Shown in pieces: positions 34,268-47,300 of a DNA stretch of 64,000 bases. Location: NCBI GenBank assembly GCA_018417955.1, contig JACTVC010000004.1, positions 2,480,001 through 2,544,000 on the forward strand. The letters run 5' to 3'. The notes beneath the pieces were generated by a model. That model was given only the letters and a program-made list of their open reading frames with translations. It did no database searches and was not told where the DNA came from. Numbering within the stretch: the first letter of the stretch is position 1; every line of letters starts with the position of its first letter. Source of the DNA: Laccaria trichodermophora (lineage: Eukaryota > Basidiomycota > Agaricomycetes > Agaricales > Hydnangiaceae). A program made the translations under genes and the position numbers.

Positions 34268-34697
34268 ACAGTTACTGCCAATACATTGACTTGAGGCTGT
34301 GAGATATATTATGCACACCCCCAGTTCAAAATCCCTACCAAGTTTATACCAACCAATGTTTCTTGTAAACATACCCATGTTGGAATGGGTCTGGCTCAAA
34401 CAACCATACTTGGCTGCCTAAAATGAACACCAAGCTGTTACTGTGCTGGTCTCCATCAGACAAAGTTGCTCCAAGATTTCCATGCTTTTCTCTGCCAGTC
34501 ACAGTTTACTGGGTTGTGAAAGAAGCCAAGGCCTTACTGCTTTCATTATTATGTCCACCACTGGACTTCATATCAAATAAGCCCAAAAAAAATTGAAGAT
34601 TGTCCAAGAAATATACATGTATGCTACTAACTATTAAGTAGAGGGAGTTTGGACATCATTAGGAGTTTGGACATCATTGTTTGTAACTTGCTGGCAG

Positions 34698-37081
34698 TCA
34701 GATTTTTGAATCCTCACAAAGTAGAGGACTTACTCTGTGTGGGGGTTTGAAGTGCGGCTTCGAGTTTCTGTAGACAAGGTGACTTCCTATTACCCCCAAT
34801 GTAAGGACCAGGCAAACTTGCCTGGGTTGGAGGAACTGGGTTTGGCGCCAACAGAATGACCGCTGGGCTCTCAGATGCTGGAGGCAGAATGATGGAGGCA
34901 GAATGATGGCCGGGGTCAGAGAGACTTGTGCGTGATCGGTTGGAACTGGGTTTGGCAGAACAACGCCTGGGGTCGGGGAGACTTGTGCCTGCTGGGTTTT
35001 CTGACTGCGGTTGGGTGAGACTGAGTGATCAGTATTGATGCCAGTGTGCTTCTTCTCCTTGTTGGCGAGGAACTGGATAATAAGTGATTCCAGACTTGAT
35101 TGGCAAGCACCGAGCTGCAGGTTGAGCTCTGAAATTGTGGTGACTGATTTGGTGAGGTCATGGAGTGTTAGCTCAGCAGTTTCGATGCGGCTTGTGAGTT
35201 TCTCAAAGCCCTGGGTGAGACTCTCTTGTAACGCAGCTGGCGTAGTCTCCCACTTGTTCTCCAGTGTCTTAACAGCTTCCCTCACGTCGGCTTACGGTCT
35301 CTGGTGATTACTTCAGATGGACTGCAAATCTTCTTGTGTTTCCTTCCAACGCATGTGGGCAGACTCTTCAATATGGTCCATCCAGTGAGTCGCTCCAGTG
35401 ATTTTTTCTTCCTGAAACCAAACAGTGGATTCCAGACTTACAATTTTCTCTGTGAGAGGACAGCTAGCCATCTCTTGATCTTGCATAAACCGGGTAACCT
35501 CTTCGAGTGCCAAAAGACATTGTGAAAGGGTCACAGGTGAGTCAACCACCAGGGGGAGAAGGGCACTTGCATCAATATCTTGTTTTTGGACCACAAATGC
35601 TGAATACTCTCGCATACTAGGGGTAGATGACTCCATGATGCTGACTTGCGCTTGTTGGTCTCGGAGTTTCTGCAGGAGGTCGGCTTGGCCATGAGCAAGT
35701 CTTCTGATCTCCTGCTGCATTGTCTGCATGTCGAAGTTTGGTGGGGGGCTCAAGGACCTAAAGTCAATCCTCTTCTGATAGAGCGCCATGTCAACTAAGT
35801 TTTCAAGTTGAGAATCATGGGAAATGAGAAAACAACTTGAAGCTTATGATGAACCTCCTTGGGATCTGGTGGGCTGACCTGCTGAGAACGAGATACCGAA
35901 CACGAACCTTCTGGCCAGGAAGTGACCTCAGTCCGCTCAACAGGTGGGGGTGTAAAGCTTTGTTGCATATAATTGACAGCCAAGCCCAATTCTATAAACA
36001 AAGTCAGCAAAGAATAATGAGTTTTATGAATTTTTTACCCAGCCACACTGGTAACTCGGGCGCGATCCACTCCATCTCACTGGCTGGCAGCCCAAACTCC
36101 CAGCCCTTTCCTTTGTCAGTGCTGGTACCAACCTCAGTCTCAGTGCTCTTGAAAATCGCCGATGTGTGTGGTGTGAGTGGCTCAATGATTATGGTGGGAG
36201 TCACCTGGCCCACATCTTTGTTGGCTTTTGGAATGGCACCAACCTCGGTTTCCTCATGTTTGACTTCGGCCATCTCAATGTCGATACCACCCTTGGACTG
36301 CTTTTGGTTCCCCTATCCCATTGTCGGACCAACCTCCATGTCGAGATCAATTGCATGCTCTGCATCATGCCTGACTTTGGCCATTTCAACATCCTGCTTC
36401 CCCTTCTCTTTGACATCCTGCTTCACCTTCTTCACCTTGGGCTTCTTTGACCTTGCTTTCTTCCTCATGATCTTCACTTGGGCATCTCCCCTGGAGACTG
36501 TGGCCATTTCAACATCCTGCAACCCCTTTTGGATCTCGTCTTCCACCTCACTGTCCATGTCCTTTTTCTTGGTTACTGCAGACTTGGTTACTGCATATGT
36601 GCAGGTCGTCTTACCCATGCTGCAGGTGAAGCAGGATCCTTGTTGTGGGGGGGAACAGATAGTGCATGGAACAATGTCTCGATCTTGGCATTTGCTGCAG
36701 GCCTCACAGGGTATATCCACAAGCTGATAATTGCCTTTTGCAATCACGGCATTCTGACTCAGGCCATTTCCGTGTACGCCAAAATCCATGGGTGGTTGAG
36801 CCACTGGGCCATGTTATACCACATATTCTTGTCTATGAGCAAATGTACAAGTCGTTCCTGTAGGAGAAAGAGATCTAATTTCAATCAATAAATTATTGGT
36901 AGTCACTCACAGCTTTCCCATATGCATCATCTTCCAATGTCTGTTCATGAGCCAGAAGACCTTCCCTGTGACGGTTGTAAAAGTTCAAAAGGGTGGAGGT
37001 GGCCACCCTAACATCCTCCAAGAATCCAGGAGTGAGGGTGTGGGCCTGTTGAGCCACTTGAGTAAGTTCAGCAGTGGACAT
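34698..37081 (-). pseudogene. Cys-rich and coiled-coil protein gene, unrecognised, with internal stops
   Basis: Exon-like frames in order on the minus strand: MSTAELTQVAQQAHTLTPGF (from 37,081), ERLVHLLIDKNMWYNMAQWL (about 36,860), a Cys-rich segment CEACSKCQDRDIVPC with CFTCSMGKTTC, a Lys-rich stretch with repeats of DVEMA, then a Thr-rich part, a helix-forming segment (QEIRRLAHGQADLLQKLRD) and a long heptad-like segment (VKTLENKWETTPAALQESL ... FEKLTSRIETAELTLHDL). An in-frame TAG lies at 36,313-36,315, and the frame is broken between the second exon and the Cys-rich part. The Cys pattern resembles a zinc-binding cluster. Similar Cys-rich plus coiled-coil proteins are common near fungal transposons, but I cannot assign a function. 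Confidence 0.5.
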
Positions 37082-37639
37082 GGTAAGTGGGAATGGGATG
37101 ATTGAGGGTGAATGTGTGCATTGGAATGGGACAATGGTGAATGTGAAATCAAAGTTGTAAATGCGGTCACATGGTGGTGTTACTTCAACTGAGATCCGCA
37201 GAATGTTTAACTGAGATCTGAGGTCTTTATGCTGCCACTGGTTTTCCAAGTGGACTCCAGTTGGACTCCGTCGGACTGAGAGTAATCAGAACAGAGATTT
37301 TTCCAGTACTTTACCCTCCCCCATGAGTTCTGGCGGACTCCAGCGGACTCCCATAGAATGTCGGAATTCCATCCAGAGTCTGCCAGAATGGTAGGAATCT
37401 CAAATTCCAGTGGATTCCGCCGGATTCTGAATGGAATTCCAATGGATTCCACTGGAATCTGAATGGAATTCCAGAAGACTGATTAGTGCTGATCAGAACT
37501 GAGCTAGAGGTCAGGTGACTTGAGCTGTATTTATTGAAGTCAGAAATTCAAACCTCCTTATAAAATTCACAAGTAAATTAGATCAAATAATGATGTATTT
37601 CAATTATAATACAAAATATATTTAACTACATATAGTGTA

Positions 37640-38055
37640 TACTAGAGAGGGAGGGGATGGGCAAGGAAGGGGCAGGAAATGAGGAGGGAAGGGGGAAGGG
37701 AAAAGGAAGGGGGGGGGGAAGGGAAAAGGGAAAAGGAAGGGGGAGAAGGGAAAAGGAAGGGGGAGAAGGGAAAAGGAAGGGGGAGAAGGGAAAAGGAAGG
37801 GGAGAAGGGAAAAGGAAGGGGGAGAAGGGAAAAGGAAGGGGGAGAAGGGAAAAGGAAGGGGGGATTGACAAGGGAAGGGGGATGGAAAAGGGAAGGGGGA
37901 TGGAAAAGGGAAGGGAGATGGAAAAGGGAAGGGAGAGGGAAGAGGGAGGGGAGGGACAGGGAAGGGGGAGGGAAAAGGAAAGGGGAGGGAAAAGGAAGGG
38001 GGAGGGAATAGAAAGGGGGAGAGAAAAGGGAGGGGGAAGGGAAAAGGGAGGGGGC
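37640..38055 (+). repeat. About 400-nt pure purine tract, GGGAAAAGGAAGG minisatellite
   Basis: Almost uninterrupted A/G on the plus strand, with a 16-18 nt unit GGGAGAAGGGAAAAGGAA repeated many times. Sequences with this purine strand bias can form triplex DNA. It lies inside composite element copy 2; copy 1 has a related G-rich tract at 30,010-30,240. Confidence 0.85.
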
Positions 38056-38507
38056 TCGTCGTTGTCATGGGTGCTTGTCAATGTTGTCGGTTGATGTGGT
38101 TGTCGTTGTCCTCATCATCCATTGATGTGTCGTGTCGTCATTGTCGTCCGTTGTCCGTTGTCCGTTGTCATGTGTTGACGTGTGGCTGTCCTCGTCGTCG
38201 CTGACATGTTGTCCGTTGTTGTCGTCTGTTGACGTGTTGTCGTCCTCATCGTCCGTTGACGTGTGGCCATTGTTGTCGTCGCTGACGTGTCGTCGTCTGT
38301 CATCGTTGTCGTGTTGTTGTCCATCATCGTTGTCGTTGTCCGTTGGCATGGGCGTGATTGGAGGTGACCGCGCTGGTCATGGTGACGGTGGTTGTGGTTG
38401 ACAGCAAAACGGAGATGCTGATGGTGATGCCAGCAAATGCCATGACTCGTTTAGGAAGGTGGGCGTGAGGATGGGTTATATAGAATTAATGTTGCCAGGT
38501 GTTTAAC

Positions 38508-38596
38508 AGCCATATGGTGTAGTGGAAATATTGCTGCTCAGAGATTCACGTGAATATTTCCCAAGGCTAGAGTTCAATCCTCATGCATCCACTTAT
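38508..38596 (+). ncRNA. tRNA-like sequence with box A and box B inside composite element copy 2
   Basis: CATATGGTGTAGTGGAAATA resembles a tRNA-Glu 5' half (box A region), and GAGTTCAATCC about 50 nt downstream matches box B. Only three of five T-stem pairs form and the anticodon arm is unclear, so it is more likely a tRNA-derived relic than a working tRNA. Confidence 0.35.
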
Positions 38597-39663
38597 TTTT
38601 ATATATATTATAATAACAACAACAAATATTGGAATTCATTGGAATCTCTCAGAATCTGTTGGAATTTGACTGGAATATATTAAATGTGTTTTCCATTGGA
38701 ATTCCATGGAATCTGGTTGGAATTCCAATGGATTCCAATGGAAACTGTTCTGGGAGGCTACTGGATTCCAACCATTTCCACTGGATTCCGTCGGATTCCA
38801 TTGGAATTTCCATGGAATTGGAAACCAAAATGGCTGAGGCTCCAGCCAACTGGTTTCCGTCTGGAATTCCAACATTCCACTTGGAATCCGCTGGATTCCG
38901 CCAGAACTCATGGGGGATGGGAAAGACCTTGATTTTTCTGCTTTGCAAGTGCAGTATTTTTCTGAGGATTTTCTGATGCTTTTCCGGGCATTTTTGGTTG
39001 GACCTTTCAGTCCAACAGACTTTTCCAGTGGACTACCAATGGACTAACAGCAAACCATCAGCTATAGTCCACTGGAAATAACCAAGACCAATGGAATTCC
39101 AATGGACACAGCCAACGGAATTCCAACGGACACAGCCAACAGAAGTCCAATGGATTTCCAATGGATTGCAAGCAAGCAGGGCTCTTTACTAGTATTATTA
39201 CTGAAAAAGAAAGTAAATAATAAACAACGAAACATCTACATAGTAAAGTATAGATGTCATGGCTAGTAGTTATAATGTTTACTGTGGCGTACTGTGACCA
39301 TTGGGTTTTTGCATTTTGTTCAGCTTGCAGGCTGAGCATTCCCAAATATATCTGAAAGTCACATGGCTCATTGTGTGATGAATCCATCACACCAACACAA
39401 TTCTTCCCACCCTTCCTCTTCTTTCCCCCTCACCACCCTTCGTCCCTCACCCTCTCGACATTGTGTAGGAGCATTGTTTCAGTATCAAACGACATTTGTG
39501 GGTCCCACAGGTAAGTTTCCCCTCTGTAATCCATCTCGCCACCCACTGACAACACCAACAGCAGGTTTAGAACCCTGTGGGGCCCACAGCGCGTCTCCCC
39601 CCATCAATTCCAGCAAATACTAACCATTCCAGCACCACCACATCCATGTATGGCACCCACACA

Positions 39664-39935
39664 CCCTTTCACTCCCATTCCCCACCCTTCTCACTAAACA
39701 CGCCTGGCACATAATGTTTCACACCCAACGCCCATCGGCATGCTCCCCAAATTGACCTGTTTCACAGACAGGGCCCAGCACCCATCTAACATCCACACAC
39801 AGACAGCATCCATGTACCCTTTCACTCCCCTTCCCTGCCCTTTTCATGAACGGCACCCGGCACATCATGTTTTGTGCCCAGTGCCCATCAGCGTGCTCCC
39901 CAATTCAACCTGTTTCACAAACAGGGCCCAGTGCC
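39664..39935. repeat. Diverged direct duplication, unit about 120 nt
   Basis: CCCTTTCACTCCC at about 39,666 and 39,820 begins two similar units. They share GGCACAT, CATCGGCATGCTCCCC or CATCAGCGTGCTCCCC, TTTCACAGACAGGGCCCAG or TTTCACAAACAGGGCCCAG, and lie just upstream of the acidic gene. Nothing else is seen between 39,216 and 39,660. Confidence 0.7.
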
Positions 39936-41651
39936 TATTGGAGAAGTGAGTGGGAGTGGGAGTGAGAGTGGTGATCAGGGTGATGGTGAAGATAAGGGTG
40001 AAGAAGATGGCAAAGATGAGGGTGGAGATGAGGGTGAGGATGAGGATGGCAAAGATGGTGAAGAGGAGGGTGGGGATGAGGGTGAAGAGGAGGGTGGAGA
40101 TGATGATGAAGTTGAGGGGGAGAAGGACAAGGAGTCAGGTGACAATGTGGAAAAGGTTGAGGAGGATGAGGGTAGCAATGTTGAGGATGCAGGCAAAGTC
40201 AAAGATGCAGGTGTTGATCAAGATGTTGAGATGGTGGACATCAACAAGGTTGGAGCTGTGGTGGAGACAACTGTCTCTGTTGCAACTGCTGTGATGGCAA
40301 ACACCATCAAAGTAACCACTTCAGAGGGTGAGTGGACTGATTTAAGTTAGAATTTAAAATTTTCTAATCTGTTTTTTAATTTTAGAAATGGCTGTCACTC
40401 TTGCAGACCTTCAAGGTGCTAGCAAGACAATTGGTAAGTTTAATTGCATCTATCAGGTATTTTTTCAAATTTTAATCTCAAGGTGGATTTGCACGTGGCA
40501 ATGCTGTTGGGAATACCTATGGCTTTGGTGGTGATTCCATCATCAATCTCCCTGCATTACAACAGAAAGGCAAGGTCATGGTTTATATCTCCAGCAATGA
40601 CCCATCTACTGTTGTGCCTACTGAAACACCTCCATCCTTTCAAAAAATCATGGCAGTCACTCATATGTCTAAACCTCTTTTCGATGGTCTTGGAAAAAAA
40701 TGGCCTACCATCAAGAATCCTGGTAAGTTGTATTATGTATCTTAATTCATACACATATTCTGACATTATTGGTTGGAATAGAATATACTATTTTTGTTTA
40801 TGACATTATCTGGACTCTTTTGGGGTCTTTTGAAGAGATTACCTCTGTTGATGGAGATGAAGAGATCACCTGGCACACAGAAAATAACAAGCCAGTCCTT
40901 CAAATTCTTTTGGTAATTATTTTTATTTTACTTGCTGATTGGTCATTTAATAATTCCACAGAGCAACTTCACTTTACCGAGTGTCTCATCTACTACTGTT
41001 GTTGTCTCTGCTGCTAGTGCTGGTCTTCCTATTCCTGCTACCACTAGCCAATCTGTTCCTGTCGCCTCTGCCTCTGCTCAGCTCCCAGGTGTTCAAGTTC
41101 ACTTCACCCAAGAGCAAACTGCAATGGCAGATGCTCTTGAGATTCCAGTAGCCTTACGCTGTACTGGTAATGCTCTAAAACTTCAAGAGCATTACACTCG
41201 ATACCTTGCTCTTCTTGAGGCTGAGAAGAAATTCAAGAAGATGCAGAAGGATGGGACTTGGCCAGGTGGACTTAGACTGCCTGTTGGTAGAGAGATTCTG
41301 AATCTCTTCATTGGCAAATCGACTTGGCATGACTTTTGGACCAAGACTTTTCCTCATGTAGCAGAGTATCCAGAGATGGTAAAGTGGCTGAGTGATGAAG
41401 AGGACTGTATGGAGATGGAAGAGTTGTTTGGGGTGAAGTTGAAGGCATATCACTTTGCAGAGCTTCTTGCATGGGTGCAGAATGGAGGATCGTTGGTTAA
41501 GCCAAAGAAGGGAGCAGCAAAGGATGCATCTGTGGCGACTTCTAGCACATCCAAGAAATCGTCTACATCAAAGAAGCCTGCTGGATCTGCTAAGAAGGTG
41601 GCCACTTCCAAGACAGCCTATACAGCTACATTTAACCATCAAATGAGGTAG
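39874..41651 (+). CDS. Multi-exon gene of unknown function, acidic N-terminus and Lys/Ser-rich tail
   Basis: A highly acidic Glu/Asp/Gly-rich stretch runs to DVEMVDINKVGAVVETT and KVTTSE. It splices (GTGAGT ... TTTTAG) to EMAVTLADLQGASKTI, then via a GT-AG intron near 40,434-40,482 to GGFARGNAVGNTYGFGGD. An exon (about 40,780-40,913) with FVYDIIWTLLGSFEEITS follows, and a last exon from about 40,963 contains HFTQEQTAMADALEIPVALR, TWPGGLRLPVGREILNLFIG and STWHDFWTKTFPHVAEYPEM. The protein ends in a Ser/Lys/Thr-rich tail. The start is uncertain; 39,874 is the first ATG of the open frame. Frames join cleanly without stops, so the gene may be active. I do not recognise a domain; its position beside transposons raises the possibility that it is an element-borne gene. 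Confidence 0.6.
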
Positions 41652-44388
41652 TTGCCCTTCATTGTGATGGATCAGAGTGGGCTATTGCCCAGGTGGGCAG
41701 CCCACCATCACTGTGGCCTATAGTGGCTGTAGAGGCTTGCTGCTTGTGATGATGAGCTTAGGGTGTTTGTCACCAACAGTGACGATGTTGGGGGTGGTTT
41801 TCAGGGTCCAGGGCGCATTTCCAAATAAGGAAATGTGCGCTTTTTCACATGTAAAATAGCAATAAAATCAGGAAAAATTAGGGGTGGTGCTCACTGTTGG
41901 GGGATGATGTTGGAGGTTGTTTTCAGGGTCCAGGGTACATTTCCAAATATAGTAATATAGCTAAAAATAGCCACAAAATAACCAAAAAAATCAGAAAAAA
42001 ATGGGGGTGGTGCTTGCTGTTGATGATGACATCTGGGGTTGTTTTCAGGGTCCAGGGTATATGTCCAAATATGGTAATATAGCCAAAAATGGCCAGAAAA
42101 TAGCCAAAAAATCAGAAAAAAAGGGGGGATGGTGCTCATTGCTGATTATGTTGGGTAATGTTGTCAGGGTCCAGGGTCCAGTTCCAAATATGGTAATATA
42201 TCCAAAAATAGCTAGAAAATAGCCAAAAAATTGGAAAAAGATATGAATGGTGCACAGAACATCAGGCACTGCCTTCAGGGTCCATCCCAAAGAGGAAAAT
42301 CACCTGGTTTGACCAAAAGTGAAGAAAATTAAGAGAAGAATGTTGTTACCTATCAGGGTTCATGTAATGGGATGTTGGGATGATGGTCACATGACCAATT
42401 ACCAAAAATGGTCAAAAAACCAAAGTTGTAGCCCTACACTGTAGCTTCCCAAATCTGTTTGAATTATATTCTGAAGTGCTCCTGTTATGGAGATATGAGG
42501 TAAAGAAATTTCAAAAGCGTCATGTTTTTTTTTTTTTTGGTTTTTTGTGTTTTTCTCCATGAAAACAAAACCAAACAACATGATTTAAGTACATTTAGAA
42601 AGCTAAAAGAAAAGGCTACAATTGTTGTATCATGGGAAAATGACCAAAAAAGGAAGGTACATGCCCTAGAAAAGAAATTGACACTGACAGACTATAAGGG
42701 TCTACCATAGACTACAAAGTTTACTGATAGACTACAAAAGACTACAAAAGTCGGACTTAGACTACAAGGTTTACTGATAGACTACAAAAGTTGAACTTAG
42801 ACTACAAATTTTACTGATAAACTACAAAAGACTACAAAAGTCAGATATAGACTACAAAGTTTACTGATAGACTACAAAGGTTGGACTTAGACTACAAATT
42901 TTACTGATAAACTACAAAAGACTACAAAAGTCAGACATAGACTACAAAGTTTACTGATAGACTACAAAAGTTGGACTGAGACTACAAAAGTTGGACTGAG
43001 ACTACAAAGTTTACTGATACAGTACAAAAGACTACAAAAGTCGGACTTAGACTACAAAGTTTACTGATAGACTACAACATTAGGGTTAGGGTTAAAAGCA
43101 TATCCAGCCTACAAAGTTTGTAGTGTCTGCTTTTCATCATTACAAAAATTTTGTAGTGTTCATTTTTTCCTTAGAAAGGTTTGTAGTGTCTGCCTTTTGG
43201 GACTACAAAAGTTTGGTGTGCACTTTTCCATTTTGAAAGTTTGTAGTCTCCTTTTTTTGACCACAAAGTGTGTGCATTTTCATTAGAAAAAGTTTGTAGT
43301 GTGTGCTTTTTCATTAGAAAAGTTTGTAGTCTCTGCTTTTTGAGACTACAAAAGTTTGTAGTGTGCGCTTTTTCATCAGAAAAGTTTGTAGTGTCCGCTT
43401 TTTGAGACTACAAAGGTTTGTAGTGTGTGCTTTCTCATCAGAAAAGTTTGTAGTGTCCACTTTTTGGGACTACAAAGGTTTGTAGTTTGCACTTTTTTCA
43501 TCAGAAAAGTTTGCAGTGTCTGCTTTTTGAGACTACAAGATTTTGTAGTTGACATGTAGTTTATGGTGTCCTTGCCTCTGTCTAGGTTATGGGGATGAGG
43601 TTGAAGGATTAACATGATCTTTTTTACATATTGCCAGTTCTGCTGCATTAGTTTTTGACATCTTGCACAAGCTGTTCTTTACATTAGGAAAAGCTAACCT
43701 ACTGTCCTATTTCAAAATATAATTATTATAAGTTCATGTGGGGATATGGCTGAAGGATTGACATGACTTTACATATTGCTATTGCCACATCACCACTTTT
43801 TGACATTATGAGCAAGTTGCCTTTCACATCAGGACAGGCTATTCTCTGCTTTCACACATGAATGGCCTCCTCTAGCTTGAAAGTGAACTTGGGCATGATG
43901 TGAAAAAGTGATGATGTAGCAATTGCAATATGTGAGATCAGGTCAATTCTTCAGCTATATTCACATGACCATATAACTATGTTTTGAGATAGGACAGAAC
44001 AGTAGCTCTCAATATGAAGGCATGGAGTAGCCTTTCCCAATGTGAAAGACAGCTTGTGCATGATGTCAAAAACTAATGCAGCAGAACTGGCAATATGTAA
44101 AAAAGATCATGTTAATCCTTCAACCTCATCCCCATAACCTAGACAGAGCCAAGGACACCATAAGCTACATATCAACTACAAACTCTTGTAGTCTCAAAAA
44201 GCAGACACTGCAAACTTTTCTGATGAAAAAAGCGCACACTACAAACCTTTGTAGTCCCAAAAAGTGGACACTACAAACTTTTCTAATGAAAAAGCACACA
44301 CTACAAACCTTTGTAGTCTCAAAAAGCGGACACTACAAACATTTCTAATGAAAAAGCACACACTGCGAACTCTTGTAGTCTCAAAAAG

Positions 44389-47300
44389 TAAAAAAAGTAA
44401 GGACTAGCATGGTAACCGACTGTGTGAAAACCGCAGTTTATACCAAATACGGTACGGTCACCATGGTTCCCAGATCAACTGCGCCTATTTTAGGGTACTC
44501 AGGGTTTGTGTTGACTCCACGCCACCTGCAATCTTGTTACATTTGTTATGAGCTCAATACTGGGCCATTTTCTCTAAAATTAGATGCATCAGGAAGGTGA
44601 AAATCAGGGGAATAACATATTCTGTTGTTTATGGTGGTACATTCAATATAAACAACTGTGGAAGCATTTCAATCTACTAAAATATTTAAAATACTTGGAA
44701 CAATTCAGAGTGACAAGAGTCTGCAATAATTTGGGCAATTGCAGGAAATCCAGGGAATAGGGGAGTTTGAGCCCATGATCCAACAGCCATTCTTGCCTGA
44801 AAAGTTTCAGAGCTCATGTTATGCTGCATATAATTGACTTGGCAACAGCCAGTTGAGAATGCACATTCAGCATCCACTGAAGATGCTATACAAATTGTTA
44901 GAGTTAGGTATGTAAATTAAAAAATGACATACCAGGTGCTGAAACATAATCCAATGCCATCTGAGCAAGGCAAGGGCGTGCTGTGAGAGCCTTTGACCAG
45001 TAATTGAGATAACCACCAGCAGCAACAATGCCTTCTTTAAGGACTACAGGCTCTTTGAGGTAGGTTTCAATGTGATCGTAGCCATGCTTTGCAACTGGCG
45101 CTTCAGCCTCAGCCATCCATTGTGAGGAATCCTAGGCAAAATTTGTAAAAAATATTACTGAAATTTAAAGTAGAATATACCAATGCTGCTTTACAACTCT
45201 TGTCCTTCTTCTGATGCTGTGAACCCTCTGGCTTCTCTAGTGCATACTTCTTCCAAGCCCTGACAATAATTGACTTGAGATTCCGCATTTACTCATTACT
45301 GTAATGCAATTTATTCTTGAACCATGCAAGTTTGCGATCTGGGCACATGGCTTGAGACACATCTTAAATTAGACATAAGAGAAGATTAAATATCAAGAAC
45401 AACTGACCAATTGCCACAATATAAATATCACAATCCCACATTAAGTCAAGGTATTTGTTGATGAGCAAGACTGCTGCTTGTGAAGCAATGTGAATAACAG
45501 CTGGAGTTAGACGATTGGTATCTTCATCCTCACTACTATCAGAGTCATCAGAATCAACCTCTGGAGTAACAGGAGTATCTTCAATGACTAATGCCATTCT
45601 ATCACAAAGCAACAGCAGCATTGGAATGGCATCAGCCACAAGAGGAACCTCAGCTTTTGAAAATAGATCTGTGAGATCTTTGAAAAGCTGGAAATTTAAA
45701 TTAGAAAGACTTTTAAGGGTTGAGTGAAAAATACACAACCACTAAAACTGCCTGAAGATCTTCAGCAAGATCCCATTGCTCTTCACTGAGGTGATAGGCT
45801 TTAAGCTTGTTTTCTGATACTGCTGTCATCCTCTGGATAACAGACTTGAAGTAGAGATGGGAATAAAGACAGTCAAATTCTGAATTCCAGCAGGTGGGAA
45901 CACGTCGAGTAAGTGCACTCTTTGTGGTCGACTGAAGCTCAGGGTCTTGTGAGATAAGCTGCTTGAACTTCTCATTGAGAGGTGAGGCATCATGAATGCG
46001 GTGAGCAAGCCCAGCAACCTATTATATAGCCAATGTTAGTTAAGATATCATACAAATGTTTGAGCTTACTTTTGGAAAGAGATTGAGAGCTGTTTGCTCC
46101 TCCTCTCTGGTCATTCTAACTCCTTGCGCTCTCATAACTTCAATTGCTTGATCATGAATAGATAGCACTGTGGACTCATCATGAGCTATTTGACCCTCAT
46201 CATCCTGTTCAACCTGTGCATCATACTCTGCCTCCTCCAGTGCAGCTATATCTTCATCAACAATTATATCATCAGTGGTTGCAGTTGTAGTTTTCTTCTT
46301 TTTTGGTTTTTTGAAGAAAAATGACAAAAAGATCTGATTGAGGAAGTTCAAAAAAGATAATTTAATGTGCACTTAGAACTCACCTTTGCAATAAGATTGA
46401 GAATATGAGCGAGGCATCGAAGTTGGGAAAATGGCCCTCCAAACTCTGGAATGTAATTTGGTAGTACCAGAGCTAGACAGTTGCAGTTGCTTGCATTGTC
46501 CATACACAATCCCAAAAGCTTAATGATGTTAGTAATAAATCATCAACAGAATTAAGTATGGAAAACATACAAATTTGTGCAGACCATAACGTTTGAGACA
46601 TTTTGCAGTAACCTCTGCTAAATATTCCCCAGTATGACTCCTTGTAAGACTAAAGAACAAGTGTTAGAATAGAATATATCCACAAACTAAGGACAAACCA
46701 GATAAACTCCAGAATTGCATGGTAAATTTTTCCATTGGCATGCCAAACAATAACAAGTCCAAGGTATGATGAGACAAGAGGACTTGTCCATCCATCAAGC
46801 ACAAGATGGAGAGCACAGTTGAGTTGCTATAAATAATTAAGTCCAAAGTTGAATATTGGAAGGAATAATAAAGCTTACCAAAAAATAATTCATGACAAAA
46901 GTGGACAGATGAACATAGATATTGATTAGGTCCTGTTGAATAGTAGTTGGATGAGGAACAACAGTGCCAGGACAAAGCATATCAACCTCAGTTCGATAGT
47001 CGTCATCCAGAATCTCATTCATAGGATGAGCATGCTTGGCACAACACAGGGCAATTAGAGCACGATGATTTTCCACAGTGTATGGTATTGATGATGATGT
47101 GGGTCGTGGCTGGTAAATACCTTGCTTCTCTTCACATTGCTTGACATCCTTTAGAAACTTTGTTGTTCCATCCCCAGATTTCATCTGACTGCGACGAAGA
47201 GGATGTGCATGGTTCTGGGTGTGAGATTTACAAGTGAAAATAAATTCAATGCTCTGGGGCTGATCAGAAAAAGGATCCGAGATTCGGTTGACAGTAATGA

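Larger units (their letters stand above)
37304..38930. mobile_element. Composite non-autonomous element, copy 2 (1627 bp, 8-bp target duplication)
   Basis: Flanked by GATTTTTC at 37,296-37,303 and 38,931-38,938. The left end is CAGTACTTTACCCTCCCCCA and the right end, reversed, AAGGTCTTTCCCATCCCCCA. Both are followed by TGAGTTCTGGCGGA and then repeats around GGAATTCCA. The interior has the same order as copy 1: A/T-rich part, TATACTAGAGAGGGAGG (copy 1: TATACTAAAGGGAGG), purine tract (37,640-38,055), then GTCGTTGTC repeats (38,056-38,345). No coding sequence is credible. Confidence 0.85.
37222..39215. mobile_element. Older repeat element rich in TCCAGTGGACT motifs, split by composite element copy 2
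   Basis: From 37,222 (AGGTCTTTATGCTGCCACTG, the same kind of end as the right ends of the composite elements) the sequence has TCCAAGTGGACTCCAGTTGG repeats up to GATTTTTC, where copy 2 is inserted. After 38,938 it continues with TTTCCAGTGGACTACC and GGAATTCCAATGGACACAGC repeats to about 39,180. The right end could not be fixed; CAGTAATAATACTAG (reversed, near 39,205) is a candidate. No target duplication is visible. Confidence 0.45.

Noticed and set aside
37622..38094. Open frames of 145-150 codons rich in Pro/Phe/Ser or Gly/Lys/Glu
   Set aside because: Direct translation of a purine minisatellite; no start context, no conservation.
43083..43096. TTAGGGTTAGGGTT, telomere-like
   Set aside because: Only two units, and it is part of the foldback arm (mirrored near 48,340), so it is not evidence for a chromosome end.
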